Of a stretch of DNA of 52,569 nt, positions 7,897 to 16,780 are shown one piece after another. The DNA is taken from assembly GCA_964447605.1 (NCBI GenBank), contig CAYUTA010000015.1, positions 1 through 52,569 on the forward strand, read 5' to 3'. The notes below the pieces were generated by a model. It made no database searches and was not told the origin of the DNA. It saw only the letters and a list, made by a program, of their open reading frames with translations. The stretch is from CAYUTA01 sp964447605. Lineage in GTDB: Bacteria; Bacillota; Clostridia; Christensenellales; CAG-138. The position numbers were made by a program, and so were the translations under genes. Position 1 is the stretch's first letter, and every line of letters starts with the position of its first letter.

Positions 7897-9382
7897 TTCT
7901 ACGTCCTCCGTCCTGTTGCATTCTTTTGGGCGAGGGCGCGCGTTTTAGCGTAAACGTAAACGTGCTGCCCTTCCCCCTTGCGCTCTTGAGCGTAATGGCC
8001 TGGCCGTGCTGGTCAATAATGCGTTTTACAATGGACAGGCCAAGGCCGGTACCCGTCTGCGGCGAACGCGTATGCGCCTTTTCCACTTTATAGAAGCGGT
8101 CGAACACATGCGGCACATCCTCCTCCGGGATGCCCTGCCCGGAGTCCGCAATGCTGACGTATACCTCGCGCCGCATCGCATAGGTTGCGATGCGAAGCCT
8201 GCTGTTATCGGGCGAATACTTAATGGCGTTATCGATGATGTTGCGCAACACCTGCCCGATTTGCGTATTATCCGCCTCTACAAAGTATTGCTCCTGCGCA
8301 AACTTGACGTCGACCTCCATGCTTTTTTCATAAATGCGCGCCTCAAAAGTCAAAAGCGTTCTGCGGATAAGCTCGTTGATATCGAATATTTCAAGCTTAA
8401 GCGCAGTTTTGCCGGACTCAATGCGCGCAAGGTCAAGCAGGTCGTTCACCATCAACGTCATGCGTCGCGTTTCGGAAAGCACGACTCCAATGTACTTTTC
8501 GTAATCCCGCTCGGAGATGGTTCCGTCCTGCATGGCCTCGAGAAACCCCTTCATAGAGGTCAGCGGCGAGCGCAGTTCATGGCTGACGTTGGCTACAAAG
8601 CTGCGGCGCGTGGCCTCCAGGTCCTTGAGCTGGTCGGCCATCAGGTTAAAGCTTACGGCCAGCTGGCTGGCCTCCTCCGTGCTGCCCACGGGGATGCGGA
8701 TATTGTAATCGCCCTTGCTGTACTTTTGCACAATATCGTTGATCTCCATAAACGGCCGCGTCATACGCGTTGTGGTATAGTATACCGCAATGACCGCAAT
8801 CAGGATCGCAATCAGCGTAACGAGCAGCACTTCGAGGTAGATCATGCTCATTGCGCTGCGCTGTTCGGTCAGATCCACGTGGAAACGCACCGCATAAGAC
8901 GGTTCACCGTCGCGTTCCACGCTCTTTGTCGCCATAAGCGCATAAAACGACGCGTTCTCCTGCGTATAACGCACGCCGCTTTCATCGAGCCGTGTGGAAG
9001 GATACAGCATGCCGTGCAGTTGCTGCGCGCTGACCGGCCGCCCGGCAAGCGCATTCCATTTTGCGCCAGAGGAATACTTTGCAACCGCGCCGCCCGGCTC
9101 GTAGATACAGATCAGTCCGTCATAATGCCGCGCAATCAGCGTCAGTTCCGCATCGGTGGCGGTTGCCGCCACAAGCCCGCTTTTCATATTGGCATATAAC
9201 TGCGCAACCACGGAAAGCTCCCGAGCAAGCGTTTCTTTTTTTTCGCGCATGATATAGCTTTGCAACAAAGCACCAACCGCTACGCCGGAAAGCAAAAGCA
9301 TTCCAATCGTAACGGCCAGATAAGTCGCGAGCATGCGGGAAAATAAAGTTCTAACCTGATCCTTGCGCTTTTTTTTGCCCAT
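7874..9382 (-). CDS. Two-component sensor histidine kinase (HAMP, HisKA, HATPase)
   Basis: A 502-residue membrane kinase. It has a basic N-terminus (MGKKKRKDQVRT), a first membrane helix (about 17-40), an extracytoplasmic sensor of about 135 residues, a second helix (about 182-203), HAMP (about 205-255), a HisKA domain with phospho-acceptor His268 in FVANVSHELRSPL, and a HATPase domain with N-box DNAIKYS, G1 DSGQGIP and G2 TGLGLSIV. No PAS domain follows HAMP, unlike Bacillus WalK. It should phosphorylate the response regulator encoded immediately upstream, whose TAA overlaps this ATG (TAATG). Linkage to an HtrA protease points to an envelope-stress or cell-wall signal; this is inference. Confidence 0.94.
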   Translation of the reverse strand: MGKKKRKDQVRTLFSRMLATYLAVTIGMLLLSGVAVGALLQSYIMREKKETLARELSVVAQLYANMKSGLVAATATDAELTLIARHYDGLICIYEPGGAVAKYSSGAKWNALAGRPVSAQQLHGMLYPSTRLDESGVRYTQENASFYALMATKSVERDGEPSYAVRFHVDLTEQRSAMSMIYLEVLLVTLIAILIAVIAVYYTTTRMTRPFMEINDIVQKYSKGDYNIRIPVGSTEEASQLAVSFNLMADQLKDLEATRRSFVANVSHELRSPLTSMKGFLEAMQDGTISERDYEKYIGVVLSETRRMTLMVNDLLDLARIESGKTALKLEIFDINELIRRTLLTFEARIYEKSMEVDVKFAQEQYFVEADNTQIGQVLRNIIDNAIKYSPDNSRLRIATYAMRREVYVSIADSGQGIPEEDVPHVFDRFYKVEKAHTRSPQTGTGLGLSIVKRIIDQHGQAITLKSARGKGSTFTFTLKRAPSPKRMQQDGGRRNGPAPIP

Positions 9383-10059
9383 TATTGCTGCTCGAATTTA
9401 TACCCAACGCCCCATACGGTCTTGAGTTGCCACTCGTGGCGGTCGCCCAGCTTTTCGCGGATACGCTTGACATGCACGTCCACCGTGCGCGAATCGCCGA
9501 AGAAGTCAAATCCCCATACCTGTTCGAGCAGTTGTTCACGGGTAAAGACCTTGCCCGCATGCGACGCAAGGAAAAACAGCAGCTCGATCTCCTTGGGCGG
9601 CATTTCGAGTTGCCGGCCGTCAAGCACCACGGAATAGTTTTCCAGCGACACGGAAAGCCCAGGCAAAACGATGGTGCGCTCGGGCTCGTCCGGCATACTG
9701 CGGCGCAAAACGGCCTTGATGCGCGCAATGAGCTCCTTCGCGTCAAAGGGTTTGGAAATATAATCGTCCGCTCCGAGCTCCAGGCCCTGCACGCGGTCGC
9801 TCAGGTCGCCCTTGGCGGTGAGCATGATGACGGGCGTTTCCGCCTCCATGCGGATATCGTGCAAAATCGACCAGCCGTCGCGCCCTGGCAGCATGATATC
9901 GAGCACAACGAGAACGGGCCGTACCTCGTGAAACGCCGGCATGGCAAGGTTGCCGTTATCGCAGGTTACAACACGAAACCCGGCTTTTTTCAAATATAAT
10001 TCGATGATAGCAAGTATATTGCGGTCGTCGTCGATCACCAGGATGGTGTTGTTGTCCAT
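9382..10059 (-). CDS. OmpR/PhoB-family response regulator
   Basis: A 225-residue protein with a receiver domain (residues 5-118: acidic pocket DDD at 10-12, phospho-acceptor Asp54 in VVLDIMLPG, Lys103 in YISKPFDA) and a winged-helix DNA-binding domain (about 130-225) ending EWQLKTVWGVGYKFE. Phosphorylation by the downstream kinase is expected to promote dimer binding to direct repeats. The start is ATG 10059, which has GGAGGAG 5 nt upstream; a longer in-frame start at 10104 has none. It is the first gene of the regulator-kinase-htrA operon and is divergent from the VanW-family gene, a plausible target. Confidence 0.95.
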   Translation of the reverse strand: MDNNTILVIDDDRNILAIIELYLKKAGFRVVTCDNGNLAMPAFHEVRPVLVVLDIMLPGRDGWSILHDIRMEAETPVIMLTAKGDLSDRVQGLELGADDYISKPFDAKELIARIKAVLRRSMPDEPERTIVLPGLSVSLENYSVVLDGRQLEMPPKEIELLFFLASHAGKVFTREQLLEQVWGFDFFGDSRTVDVHVKRIREKLGDRHEWQLKTVWGVGYKFEQQ

Positions 10060-10114
10060 ATAGTCTCCTCCGATTTTGCAAGCTATTGCAAAACAGCGTA
10101 TCATCTTTGGACAT

Positions 10115-10143
10115 AGTATAACACTTTGTTCATATTTTGTCTA
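10115..10143 (-). promoter_or_regulatory. Promoter of the response regulator-kinase-htrA operon
   Basis: On the minus strand TAGACA (10143-10138) and TATACT (10120-10115) are separated by 17 nt, 55 nt before the start codon. Confidence 0.65.
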
Positions 10144-10250
10144 CAACGCGCCCTGCGGCAGACATTTCCACTCCTGTCAAAATTCGTTTTTATTGTTTCT
10201 AAAAAATGACACGTGTTAATCATGCGAATTCATCAAATCCTATGCCTATC

Positions 10251-11690
10251 ATGAAAAAGATGTTTTTTACGATAATTGCATGTATGCTGTTTATAACAGG
10301 TTGTGCGCAAAAACCGCCCGCCGACGACATGCGTCTGAAAAAGGACATTGTCATCGATGGCCGCAACGTTTCGACAATGACGGTTGCAGAAGCGCGTACC
10401 GCGTTGCAGACGGATGCGCAAAAACGCCTGTCCGCGCAGACGCTGACGCTCGCTTTGCCAAATGAGCGAACGTCCTTTACACCCGCTACCCTGGGCGCAA
10501 GGTTTGATATTGAGCGTGCGCTTTGCGAGGCGGCCGCATTGCGCGCGTATGGCGGCAACCGGCGCATCAGCATGCAGTTGACGATAGATGACTCTGAGCT
10601 TGACATGGTATTGAACGCATACGCGGAACAAGGCGAACGTCCGGCAAAAGACGCGGCCTATACCGTTGACAACTCATTGGCCACTCCCGTAGTTTACAGC
10701 GCCGAACAGACGGGAATACAAATTGACCGCGAGTCGCTCAGAACGACCGTCCGGGAAACGCTGCTTTCCGGCGCCGGGGCAGAGATCAAGGTTCCCTGCC
10801 AAACCATCGCGCCCGCCGTGACGCTCGCGGTCATCCATTCGAAAAACGCGTTGGTCGCGCAGTTCTCCACCAGCTTCAGCGGCTCTTCCCACAGCGCGCC
10901 CAACCGCGTATATAATATGGAAAAGGCCGCCGCAAGCGTCAACGGCCTGGTTCTGCAACCCGGCGAGACCTTTGACTGCAACGCCATACTTGGCGACCGG
11001 ACCGGAGAAAACGGCTGGAAGCTCGCGCCCGGCATCCGCAACGGCCGCTATGAGGATGAGTACGGCGGCGGTGTGTGCCAGATCTCAAGCACGCTGTTCA
11101 ACGCGGTTATGATGGCCGACCTGAACATTGTGGAACGATACCCGCATAGCTGGCCAATGGGCTATGTGGACATCGGACGGGATGCGACCATCAGCACCGG
11201 CGGAAAAAACTTCCGGTTTGAAAATAGCAGCGGCGCTCCCCTGACGCTGTATATGCATGTCGACCGGGATGAAAAAACCGTCACCGCCTCCATATATGGA
11301 AAACCTCTTGCCAACGGGCAGTACATCGATATTGTATCTGAAAAGACCGGAACGCTCGAAACCGCCGGCGAGGTTGTCATGCTCGACGAAAGCCTGCCGT
11401 CGCAAACCCGCAAGGTCGAGCGGGAAGCACGCGACGGCAAAACCTCCGTCACCTATAAGGAATATCGCACAACGGACGGTACCCTGATACGGCGCAAGGT
11501 CGTATACGAGGATACCTATCGTGCAATTGACGGATTAACGTATGTATCTACGGACTTATATTATGCCAACAATCCGGAGGAGAATGAGCCGAGCAGCGTC
11601 AGCGCCTCCGTCGGCAGCGCGGGCGCCGAAAGCAATGCGGATGAAAATGCTGCGCCGGAAGCCGCGGACAGCGCAGAAAATCAGGCATGA
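10251..11690 (+). CDS. VanW-family lipoprotein with PG-binding and G5 domains
   Basis: A 479-residue exported lipoprotein. It has a signal peptide with lipobox FITGC, then a repeat region typical of the putative peptidoglycan-binding domain found in VanW proteins (about residues 25-195), then the VanW domain (about 215-350; SHSAPNRVYNMEKAA, GGGVCQISSTLFNAVM). A G5-like domain (about 370-430, VEREARDGKTSVTYKEYR) and an acidic Ala/Ser/Glu tail complete it. VanW occurs beside some vancomycin-resistance clusters, but its biochemical role is unknown. The neighbourhood does not contain van ligase genes, so no resistance is implied. ATG 10251 is preferred because it starts a proper signal peptide; ATG 10206 is in frame and neither has a good ribosome site. 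Confidence 0.88.
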   Translation: MKKMFFTIIACMLFITGCAQKPPADDMRLKKDIVIDGRNVSTMTVAEARTALQTDAQKRLSAQTLTLALPNERTSFTPATLGARFDIERALCEAAALRAYGGNRRISMQLTIDDSELDMVLNAYAEQGERPAKDAAYTVDNSLATPVVYSAEQTGIQIDRESLRTTVRETLLSGAGAEIKVPCQTIAPAVTLAVIHSKNALVAQFSTSFSGSSHSAPNRVYNMEKAAASVNGLVLQPGETFDCNAILGDRTGENGWKLAPGIRNGRYEDEYGGGVCQISSTLFNAVMMADLNIVERYPHSWPMGYVDIGRDATISTGGKNFRFENSSGAPLTLYMHVDRDEKTVTASIYGKPLANGQYIDIVSEKTGTLETAGEVVMLDESLPSQTRKVEREARDGKTSVTYKEYRTTDGTLIRRKVVYEDTYRAIDGLTYVSTDLYYANNPEENEPSSVSASVGSAGAESNADENAAPEAADSAENQA

Positions 11691-11737
11691 CGGCAATTTG
11701 AAATGCCGCAAGGCTGTGAAAACAAGGTGACAACGCT

Positions 11738-11765
11738 TTCTTTCCAATGATCGATGCGGTATAAT
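11738..11765 (+). promoter_or_regulatory. Probable promoter of the Lgt-like gene
   Basis: A perfect TATAAT (11760-11765) lies 33 nt before the start codon. The best -35 at the right distance (TTTCTT, 11738-11743) is poor, so the promoter may need an activator. Confidence 0.5.
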
Positions 11766-11798
11766 GGATTCAATCATTCATAAAGGGGTTCTGGCTCT

Positions 11799-12818
11799 AT
11801 GCTGATATATGAATCTGTGCCCTTTGCAGCCGCAGCGCCATCTCCGGGAGAGGCGTTTTCAATTGGAAGCATAATTGTCTATTGGCAGGGAATCCTGCTG
11901 GCAGCCGCAATTTTGCTTGCGATTTTGCTTACGAGTCTGGAGGCCGGGCGTAAGCGGCTGCCCAGGGATACAACGGCGGATCTCTGCCTGGTCTTAATTC
12001 CTTGCGGAATCCTCGGCGCGCGCCTGTGGCACGTACTGGTCAACTATGCGTACTATGCCGGCGATTTTGTCGGCATCCTGCGCTTTTGGGACGGCGGCCT
12101 CGCCATCTATGGCGCGGTCGTATTTGCGGCGCTAGGAGTATTCGTCTATGCGCTTAAGATGAAAATCAACCTCTTCCGCCTGCTTGATGCGCTGACACCC
12201 GGTCTGATCGCCGCGCTTGCGATCATACTTTGGGGAGATTTCTTCAGCCAGAGCGGATATGGTGCGGAGGTCGTTGACGCCGCACAGATGTGGTTTCCGC
12301 TTGCCGTACTGATTGCACAAACGGACACCATCCATTATGCGGTGTTTTTCTATGAATTCCTCTGGTGCGCGCTGACTTTCGGATTCATCTGGTTCTTTGT
12401 CCGCAAACGCGAAAGGCGCGACGGAAGCGTGTTTTTATGGGCAACATTGCTTTATTGCGCCGGACACGGTGTTTTTAACGCGCTGCGGGCAGAGCATGCC
12501 GCGTTGGCAGGGCCATTCAGTTTGACGCAGGCCGCCTGTGCAGCCGCGGCCCTAGCTGCGGCGCTGCTGTTGATTTGGCAATCCGGAAAGCCGCTGCCTT
12601 TTATGAAGGCTTCCATAGAGGCGGAGCGGCAGGACGTTCCGCCGGATACGGCCTGCGCAGCTGCGGAATCATCCGTCCCGGGTGACGCCGACGCACCGGC
12701 TTTTGAATCGGATGGCCGGGACGCGCGTCCCGGCGCACAGGGTATAACGGAAAATGGGTTCGCGAACGAAGCTTACGGGGCCGCCCCCCATGCCGCCGAG
12801 ACCGACCGTCATGATTGA
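11799..12818 (+). CDS. Lgt-like integral membrane protein, divergent
   Basis: A 339-residue polytopic protein related to prolipoprotein diacylglyceryl transferase, which moves diacylglycerol from phosphatidylglycerol to the lipobox cysteine. The family framework is visible: the GARLWHVLVNYAYY segment, the WDGGLAIYGA segment, then ILWGDFFSQSGYG where Lgt normally has GR-x-GN-F-x-N-x-E. The conserved Arg and Asn of that motif are Leu and Asp here. The Arg is essential in the E. coli enzyme. A hydrophilic, acidic tail of about 75 residues (from about 265) follows the last helix and is absent from normal Lgt. It may be an altered paralogue with another lipid-related role, or inactive. AAAGGGG lies about 11 nt before the ATG. 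Confidence 0.75.
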   Translation: MLIYESVPFAAAAPSPGEAFSIGSIIVYWQGILLAAAILLAILLTSLEAGRKRLPRDTTADLCLVLIPCGILGARLWHVLVNYAYYAGDFVGILRFWDGGLAIYGAVVFAALGVFVYALKMKINLFRLLDALTPGLIAALAIILWGDFFSQSGYGAEVVDAAQMWFPLAVLIAQTDTIHYAVFFYEFLWCALTFGFIWFFVRKRERRDGSVFLWATLLYCAGHGVFNALRAEHAALAGPFSLTQAACAAAALAAALLLIWQSGKPLPFMKASIEAERQDVPPDTACAAAESSVPGDADAPAFESDGRDARPGAQGITENGFANEAYGAAPHAAETDRHD

Positions 12819-12843
12819 ATTCCGGCTGTGGCCCATGGGCCGG

Positions 12844-12874
12844 CCATCCGTCGCAACGAACAGGCGATGGATGG
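12844..12874 (+). other. Strong hairpin in the leader before pncB
   Basis: CCATCCGTCGC pairs with GCGATGGATGG (11 bp, one G-U) around a 9-nt loop. No T-run follows. It lies 52 nt before the pncB start codon. It could be an attenuator stem, an mRNA-stability element or the end of the preceding transcript. Confidence 0.5.
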
Positions 12875-12925
12875 TTCAACGGTACCTTCGTTGTACAAAT
12901 ACTGAATGAATGCGGGGGAAACAAA

Positions 12926-14359
12926 ATGCGTAATCTTACCATGATGACCGATCTGTATGAGTTGACCATGATGTATGGGTATTTCAAAGAGGGGATGCAG
13001 GATAACGAAGCGGTATTCGATCTGTTCTTCCGGCCCAAGGAGGAGATCGTTTATGCGGTGATGGCCGGGCTTGACAGCGTGATTGACTACATCAACAACC
13101 TGCACTTTGGCGAGTACGATCTGGCCTACCTGCGCTCGCTGAACCTGTTTGATGAAGATTTTTTAAACTGCCTCGGCATATTCCGGTTTACCGGGGAAAT
13201 TTACGGCATGCCCGAGGGGACGATTGTGTTTCCATACGAACCTCTGCTGCGGGTTCGCGCGCCCATCATGCAGGCGCAGCTGGTCGAGACGGCGCTGCTG
13301 ACGCTGGTCAATCATCAGACCCTGATTGCGACGAAAGCCAGCCGCATCTGTTATGCGGCGGACGGCAACTCGGTGCTTGAATTTGGCCTGAGGCGCGCGC
13401 AGGGCGCGGACGCGGGCATCTACGGCGCGCGGGCCGCCATCATCGGAGGCTGCAACGCCACAAGTAATGTGCTTACCGGGCAGATGTTCGGCATTCCGGT
13501 TTCAGGCACGCACGCACACAGCTGGGTCATGAGCTTTCCAAGCGAGCTGGAGGCTTTCCGCGCCTATGCAAAGATCTTTCCCGACGCGTGCCTGCTGCTT
13601 GTGGACACCTATGATACGCTCAAAAGCGGCGTGCCGAATGCAATCAGGGTGTTTGACGAACTGCGCGCGGCGGGGCACGAGCCCGTCGGCATCCGTTTGG
13701 ACAGCGGCGACCTCGCTTATTTAAGCAAGCAGTCGCGCAAAATGCTTGACGAGGCTGGCTACCCCAATGCGAAGATTTCCGCATCGAGCGATTTGGATGA
13801 ATATGTCATCCGCGATTTAAAGACGCAGGGCTGCTGTGTCAGCGTTTGGGGCGTGGGTACGCGACTGATCACCAGCGAGGACAATCCTGCGCTCGGCGGC
13901 GTATATAAGATGTCCGCAGAGATCGTCAACGGCAAGGTTACGCCGAAAATCAAGCTGTCCGACAATCCGGCCAAGATCACGAACCCCGGCATAAAAAAAG
14001 TGTTCCGACTCTATGACCGCGGCGGCATGGCCATCGCAGATTTAATTGCTTTGGCGCATGAGACCATTGACGCAGGTAAGCCGCTGCGGATTTTTGACCC
14101 CATCCAGACCTATAAAACCATGACGCTGACGGACTTTGCCGTGCGCGAACTGCTGGTGCCGGTTTTTGTCGACGGCCACCAGGTGTACGAGTCGCCGGAT
14201 ATCAAAGAGATTCAAGAATATGCTAAAACGGAGATTGCTTCCATGTGGGACGAATATCGCAGGCTGCTGATGCCGCATACGTACAAGGTCGACCTGTCCG
14301 ACGCGCTGTACGACCTTAAAAAACAACTGATTGCCGAAGCTGTTGGAGCGCGCGCATGA
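12926..14359 (+). CDS. pncB: Nicotinate phosphoribosyltransferase
   Basis: A 477-residue enzyme that joins nicotinate and PRPP, with ATP hydrolysis, to nicotinate mononucleotide, the first step of NAD salvage. Recognisable segments are the N-terminal MMTDLYELTMMYGYF, the core EFGLRRAQG with the phosphorylatable His region GTHAHSWVMSF, the PRPP-site stretch VGIRLDSGDLAYLS and VWGVGTRLITS. The length agrees with the bacterial long form. The start is ATG 12926 with GGGGG 7 nt upstream. The next gene overlaps it by four bases (ATGA), so the two are coupled. Confidence 0.95.
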   Translation: MRNLTMMTDLYELTMMYGYFKEGMQDNEAVFDLFFRPKEEIVYAVMAGLDSVIDYINNLHFGEYDLAYLRSLNLFDEDFLNCLGIFRFTGEIYGMPEGTIVFPYEPLLRVRAPIMQAQLVETALLTLVNHQTLIATKASRICYAADGNSVLEFGLRRAQGADAGIYGARAAIIGGCNATSNVLTGQMFGIPVSGTHAHSWVMSFPSELEAFRAYAKIFPDACLLLVDTYDTLKSGVPNAIRVFDELRAAGHEPVGIRLDSGDLAYLSKQSRKMLDEAGYPNAKISASSDLDEYVIRDLKTQGCCVSVWGVGTRLITSEDNPALGGVYKMSAEIVNGKVTPKIKLSDNPAKITNPGIKKVFRLYDRGGMAIADLIALAHETIDAGKPLRIFDPIQTYKTMTLTDFAVRELLVPVFVDGHQVYESPDIKEIQEYAKTEIASMWDEYRRLLMPHTYKVDLSDALYDLKKQLIAEAVGARA

Positions 14360-14883
14360 ACAGGGGCGCGTTGGCTTTGCTCTGTGCGGCGTTGCTGTTG
14401 CTTGCGGCAGCCGCGTCAAGTATGGGCTGCGACAACGTAGAGCCCGTTCTGTATGGAACCCCTACGCCCTCCGCCTCACCAACGCCGCTGCCGGATGCGT
14501 TCACAGCGGAAATCACAGCCGAGCCCGTTCCGACCGATGCGCTGGGTAAACCGATCGAAGGGGATGCGCATTATTTTTCCTACCTCTCATTTGGCGAGCT
14601 GCGTGTTTATGAATATGGCGAAGGAACGTTTCTCGACGGCGTTTGTATCAATGCGTTCCCAGCCGCGCTTGATGGGCGCGTCGATATCGTCTATTACACT
14701 GCGGAAGGAAAGCTGTGCGGCTCGGGGACGATCCACAACGCGCTCGGCGCTACGCGGCTTGAATCCGGCATAAACGCCATCTATGCAGAGATCCGTACGG
14801 ATATCGACGTGCAGATGATGGATTTTGTGCTTGAGGTCAGCCAGCCCTTTTTGCCTGTTGAAGCGGAGGAGGGGGCGGCGTAA
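14356..14883 (+). CDS. Small predicted lipoprotein, function unknown
   Basis: A 175-residue exported protein with a signal peptide (about residues 1-24) and a likely lipobox (SSMGC). A Pro/Thr/Ser spacer (GTPTPSASPTPLPDA) is followed by a compact domain (about 60-165) that I do not recognise. The domain is mixed alpha/beta in character, with the stretches YYTAEGKLCGSGTIHN and INAIYAEIRTDIDV. The start overlaps the pncB stop by four bases (ATGA). A strong terminator follows 23 nt after the stop, so it closes the pncB unit. Another secreted lipoprotein, the 5'-nucleotidase, lies directly downstream; a shared role in nucleotide or cofactor salvage outside the cell is possible but unproven. Confidence 0.8.
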   Translation: MNRGALALLCAALLLLAAAASSMGCDNVEPVLYGTPTPSASPTPLPDAFTAEITAEPVPTDALGKPIEGDAHYFSYLSFGELRVYEYGEGTFLDGVCINAFPAALDGRVDIVYYTAEGKLCGSGTIHNALGATRLESGINAIYAEIRTDIDVQMMDFVLEVSQPFLPVEAEEGAA

Positions 14884-14906
14884 CGGCAGAATAGCATCGT
14901 TTTCCG

Positions 14907-14938
14907 GCAGGCGGACATAACGACCGCCTGCATTTTTT
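14907..14938 (+). terminator. Intrinsic terminator of the pncB operon
   Basis: GCAGGCGG pairs with CCGCCTGC (8 bp, loop 9 nt), followed by ATTTTTT: a textbook intrinsic terminator. Confidence 0.88.
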
Positions 14939-14965
14939 GGTAATGGAAGCATTTATCATTATTAT
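14937..14965 (+). promoter_or_regulatory. Candidate promoter of the 5'-nucleotidase gene
   Basis: TTGGTA (14937-14942) and TATTAT (14960-14965) are 17 nt apart, directly after the preceding terminator and 86 nt before the start codon. Confidence 0.45.
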
Positions 14966-15051
14966 ACCGCGAAAGCGTTCCTTTCTCTGTACGGCGCGCA
15001 GGTTCATATGATAAATCGCCCCATTAAAATTAAGAAGGAGGAGAAGTCCCT

Positions 15052-16740
15052 ATGTCAAAGAAGCTACTCGCGCTCCTGCTTGTTCTTGCGTTCGCGCTGT
15101 GCGCGTGCGCAGCGCCGGCACAGCCGCAGGATGCGACCGCCGCCGCCACGTCCGCGCCGCTTCCGGAATCGCCCATGCTCGACAAGGACCTGATCGTACT
15201 CTACACCAACGACGTACACTGCGGTGTGACCGACGCCATCGGCTATGCCGGTCTGGCTGCCTTCAAGAAAGCCCTGGAGGCCGAGGGCAACGATGTTGTT
15301 CTGGTTGACGCAGGCGATGCCGTGCAGGGCGCGCCAATCGGCACGGTCAGCAAGGGCGGCTATATCATCGACGTGATGAACGAAATGGGCTACGATTTGG
15401 CAATTCCCGGCAACCATGAGTTTGATTATGACATGAAAGAGTTCTTCAAGCTGGTTGAAAAAGCGGATTTCCCCTATCTTTCCGCCAACTTTGTTGATTT
15501 AAGGACAAACGAGCCCGTATTGGACACTTATAAAATTCTCGAGTTTAACGGCGTGAAGATTGCGTTTGTCGGCGTGAGCACGCCCAAAACGATCACCAGT
15601 TCCACGCCAATCTATTTTCAGGATGCAAACGGCGAGTTCATCTATGGTTTTTCGCAAGACAGCGACGGTGCGCTCGTCTATGAAACCGTGCAAAGCGCCG
15701 TGGATGCCGCGCGCAGCGAAGGCGCGCAGTATGTCGTTGCACTGACGCACCTTGGCATTGGGGCCGAAGTCTCGCCCTGGATGTCTACGGAGCTGATTGC
15801 CAATACCAGCGGCATTGACGTGGTTATCGACGGCCATTCCCACAGTGTGGTTGAGTGCGAGCGCGTCAAAAACAAAGCCGGCGAGCGCGTGCTTTTGACA
15901 CAGGCGGGCACCAAGCTCAACTATATCGGCATGCTGCTCATCAGCAAATCCGGCAATATTTCCACCGGACTGATCGGCGATTACGGCGAAAAAGACCAGG
16001 ATATGGAGTCCTATATTGCCGGCATTGAAGCGCAGTATGAAGAAACGATGCGGCAGATTGTTGCAAAAAGCACGGTTGAGCTTACCATCACCCAGCCCGA
16101 TACCGACCCGCCCGTGCGCATTGTGCGCAACGCCGAAACCAACCTTGGCGATTTATGCGCCGACGCGTATCGGTCCATCGGCGGCGCGGATATCGGTTTT
16201 ATGAACGGCGGCGGTGTGCGCGCAAGCATTCCGGCGGGCGACATCACCTATGAAAGCATTCTTAACGTGCATCCGTTCGGCAATAACCTGTGCGTGGTCG
16301 AGGCCACCGGGCAGCAAATTCTGGACGCGCTCGAAATGGGCGCGCGCGTCACGCCGGAGGAGAACGGCGGATTTTTGCAGGTATCTGGCCTGACTTATGA
16401 AATTCACACCTATGTGCCGTCGTCCGTCAAGCTTACCGAGGAGGGCATGTTTGAACGCGTGGAGGGCGAATATCGCGTTAAGAACGTACTCGTTGCCGGC
16501 GAACCGCTTGATCCGGTCAAAACGTATACGCTTGCCAGCCATGATTATATGCTCAAAAACGGTGGCGACGGCTTCACCATGTTCCAGGGCTGTCCGCTTG
16601 TCAAGGATATGGTCATGGTCGACAATCAGATGCTTACTGCGTTCATTACCGAAAATCTTGACGGTGTGATTGGCGAGGAGTATGCCAGCCCATTCGGGCA
16701 GGAGCGCATCATCGCCGTGGAGAAAAAGCCCGCCGCATAA
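15052..16740 (+). CDS. 5'-nucleotidase / UshA-like metallophosphatase lipoprotein
   Basis: A 562-residue exported enzyme with a signal peptide and lipobox (FALCAC). The N-terminal calcineurin-like metallophosphatase carries the metal ligands in YTNDVHCG, DAGDAVQGAP, IPGNHEFDYD and DGHSHS. The C-terminal 5'-nucleotidase domain (about 345-545) includes NLGDLCADAYR, MNGGGVRASIPAGDITYE and SHDYMLKNGGDGF, which form the substrate pocket. Such enzymes dephosphorylate nucleoside monophosphates or related compounds outside the membrane, so that the nucleoside can be imported. A strong GGAGGAG lies 9 nt upstream of the ATG. It follows the pncB unit and could supply nicotinamide or purine nucleosides from extracellular nucleotides, which is inference. 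All key metal ligands are present. Confidence 0.93.
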   Translation: MSKKLLALLLVLAFALCACAAPAQPQDATAAATSAPLPESPMLDKDLIVLYTNDVHCGVTDAIGYAGLAAFKKALEAEGNDVVLVDAGDAVQGAPIGTVSKGGYIIDVMNEMGYDLAIPGNHEFDYDMKEFFKLVEKADFPYLSANFVDLRTNEPVLDTYKILEFNGVKIAFVGVSTPKTITSSTPIYFQDANGEFIYGFSQDSDGALVYETVQSAVDAARSEGAQYVVALTHLGIGAEVSPWMSTELIANTSGIDVVIDGHSHSVVECERVKNKAGERVLLTQAGTKLNYIGMLLISKSGNISTGLIGDYGEKDQDMESYIAGIEAQYEETMRQIVAKSTVELTITQPDTDPPVRIVRNAETNLGDLCADAYRSIGGADIGFMNGGGVRASIPAGDITYESILNVHPFGNNLCVVEATGQQILDALEMGARVTPEENGGFLQVSGLTYEIHTYVPSSVKLTEEGMFERVEGEYRVKNVLVAGEPLDPVKTYTLASHDYMLKNGGDGFTMFQGCPLVKDMVMVDNQMLTAFITENLDGVIGEEYASPFGQERIIAVEKKPAA

Positions 16741-16780
16741 CTTGCTCCGGACGCAACGGCTAGTTAAAAAACGGTGTTTT

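Noticed and set aside
6313..7953. A 546-residue plus-strand open frame
   Set aside because: It lies opposite htrA, which has a full catalytic triad and PDZ domain; the plus-strand product is Arg/His-rich shadow sequence.
8006..9199. A 397-residue plus-strand open frame
   Set aside because: Antisense shadow of the histidine kinase gene, with no family features.
10251..11690. Vancomycin-resistance locus suggested by the VanW domain
   Set aside because: No vanH, ligase or vanX-type genes are present; VanW domains with G5 and PG-binding parts are common in Firmicutes without resistance.
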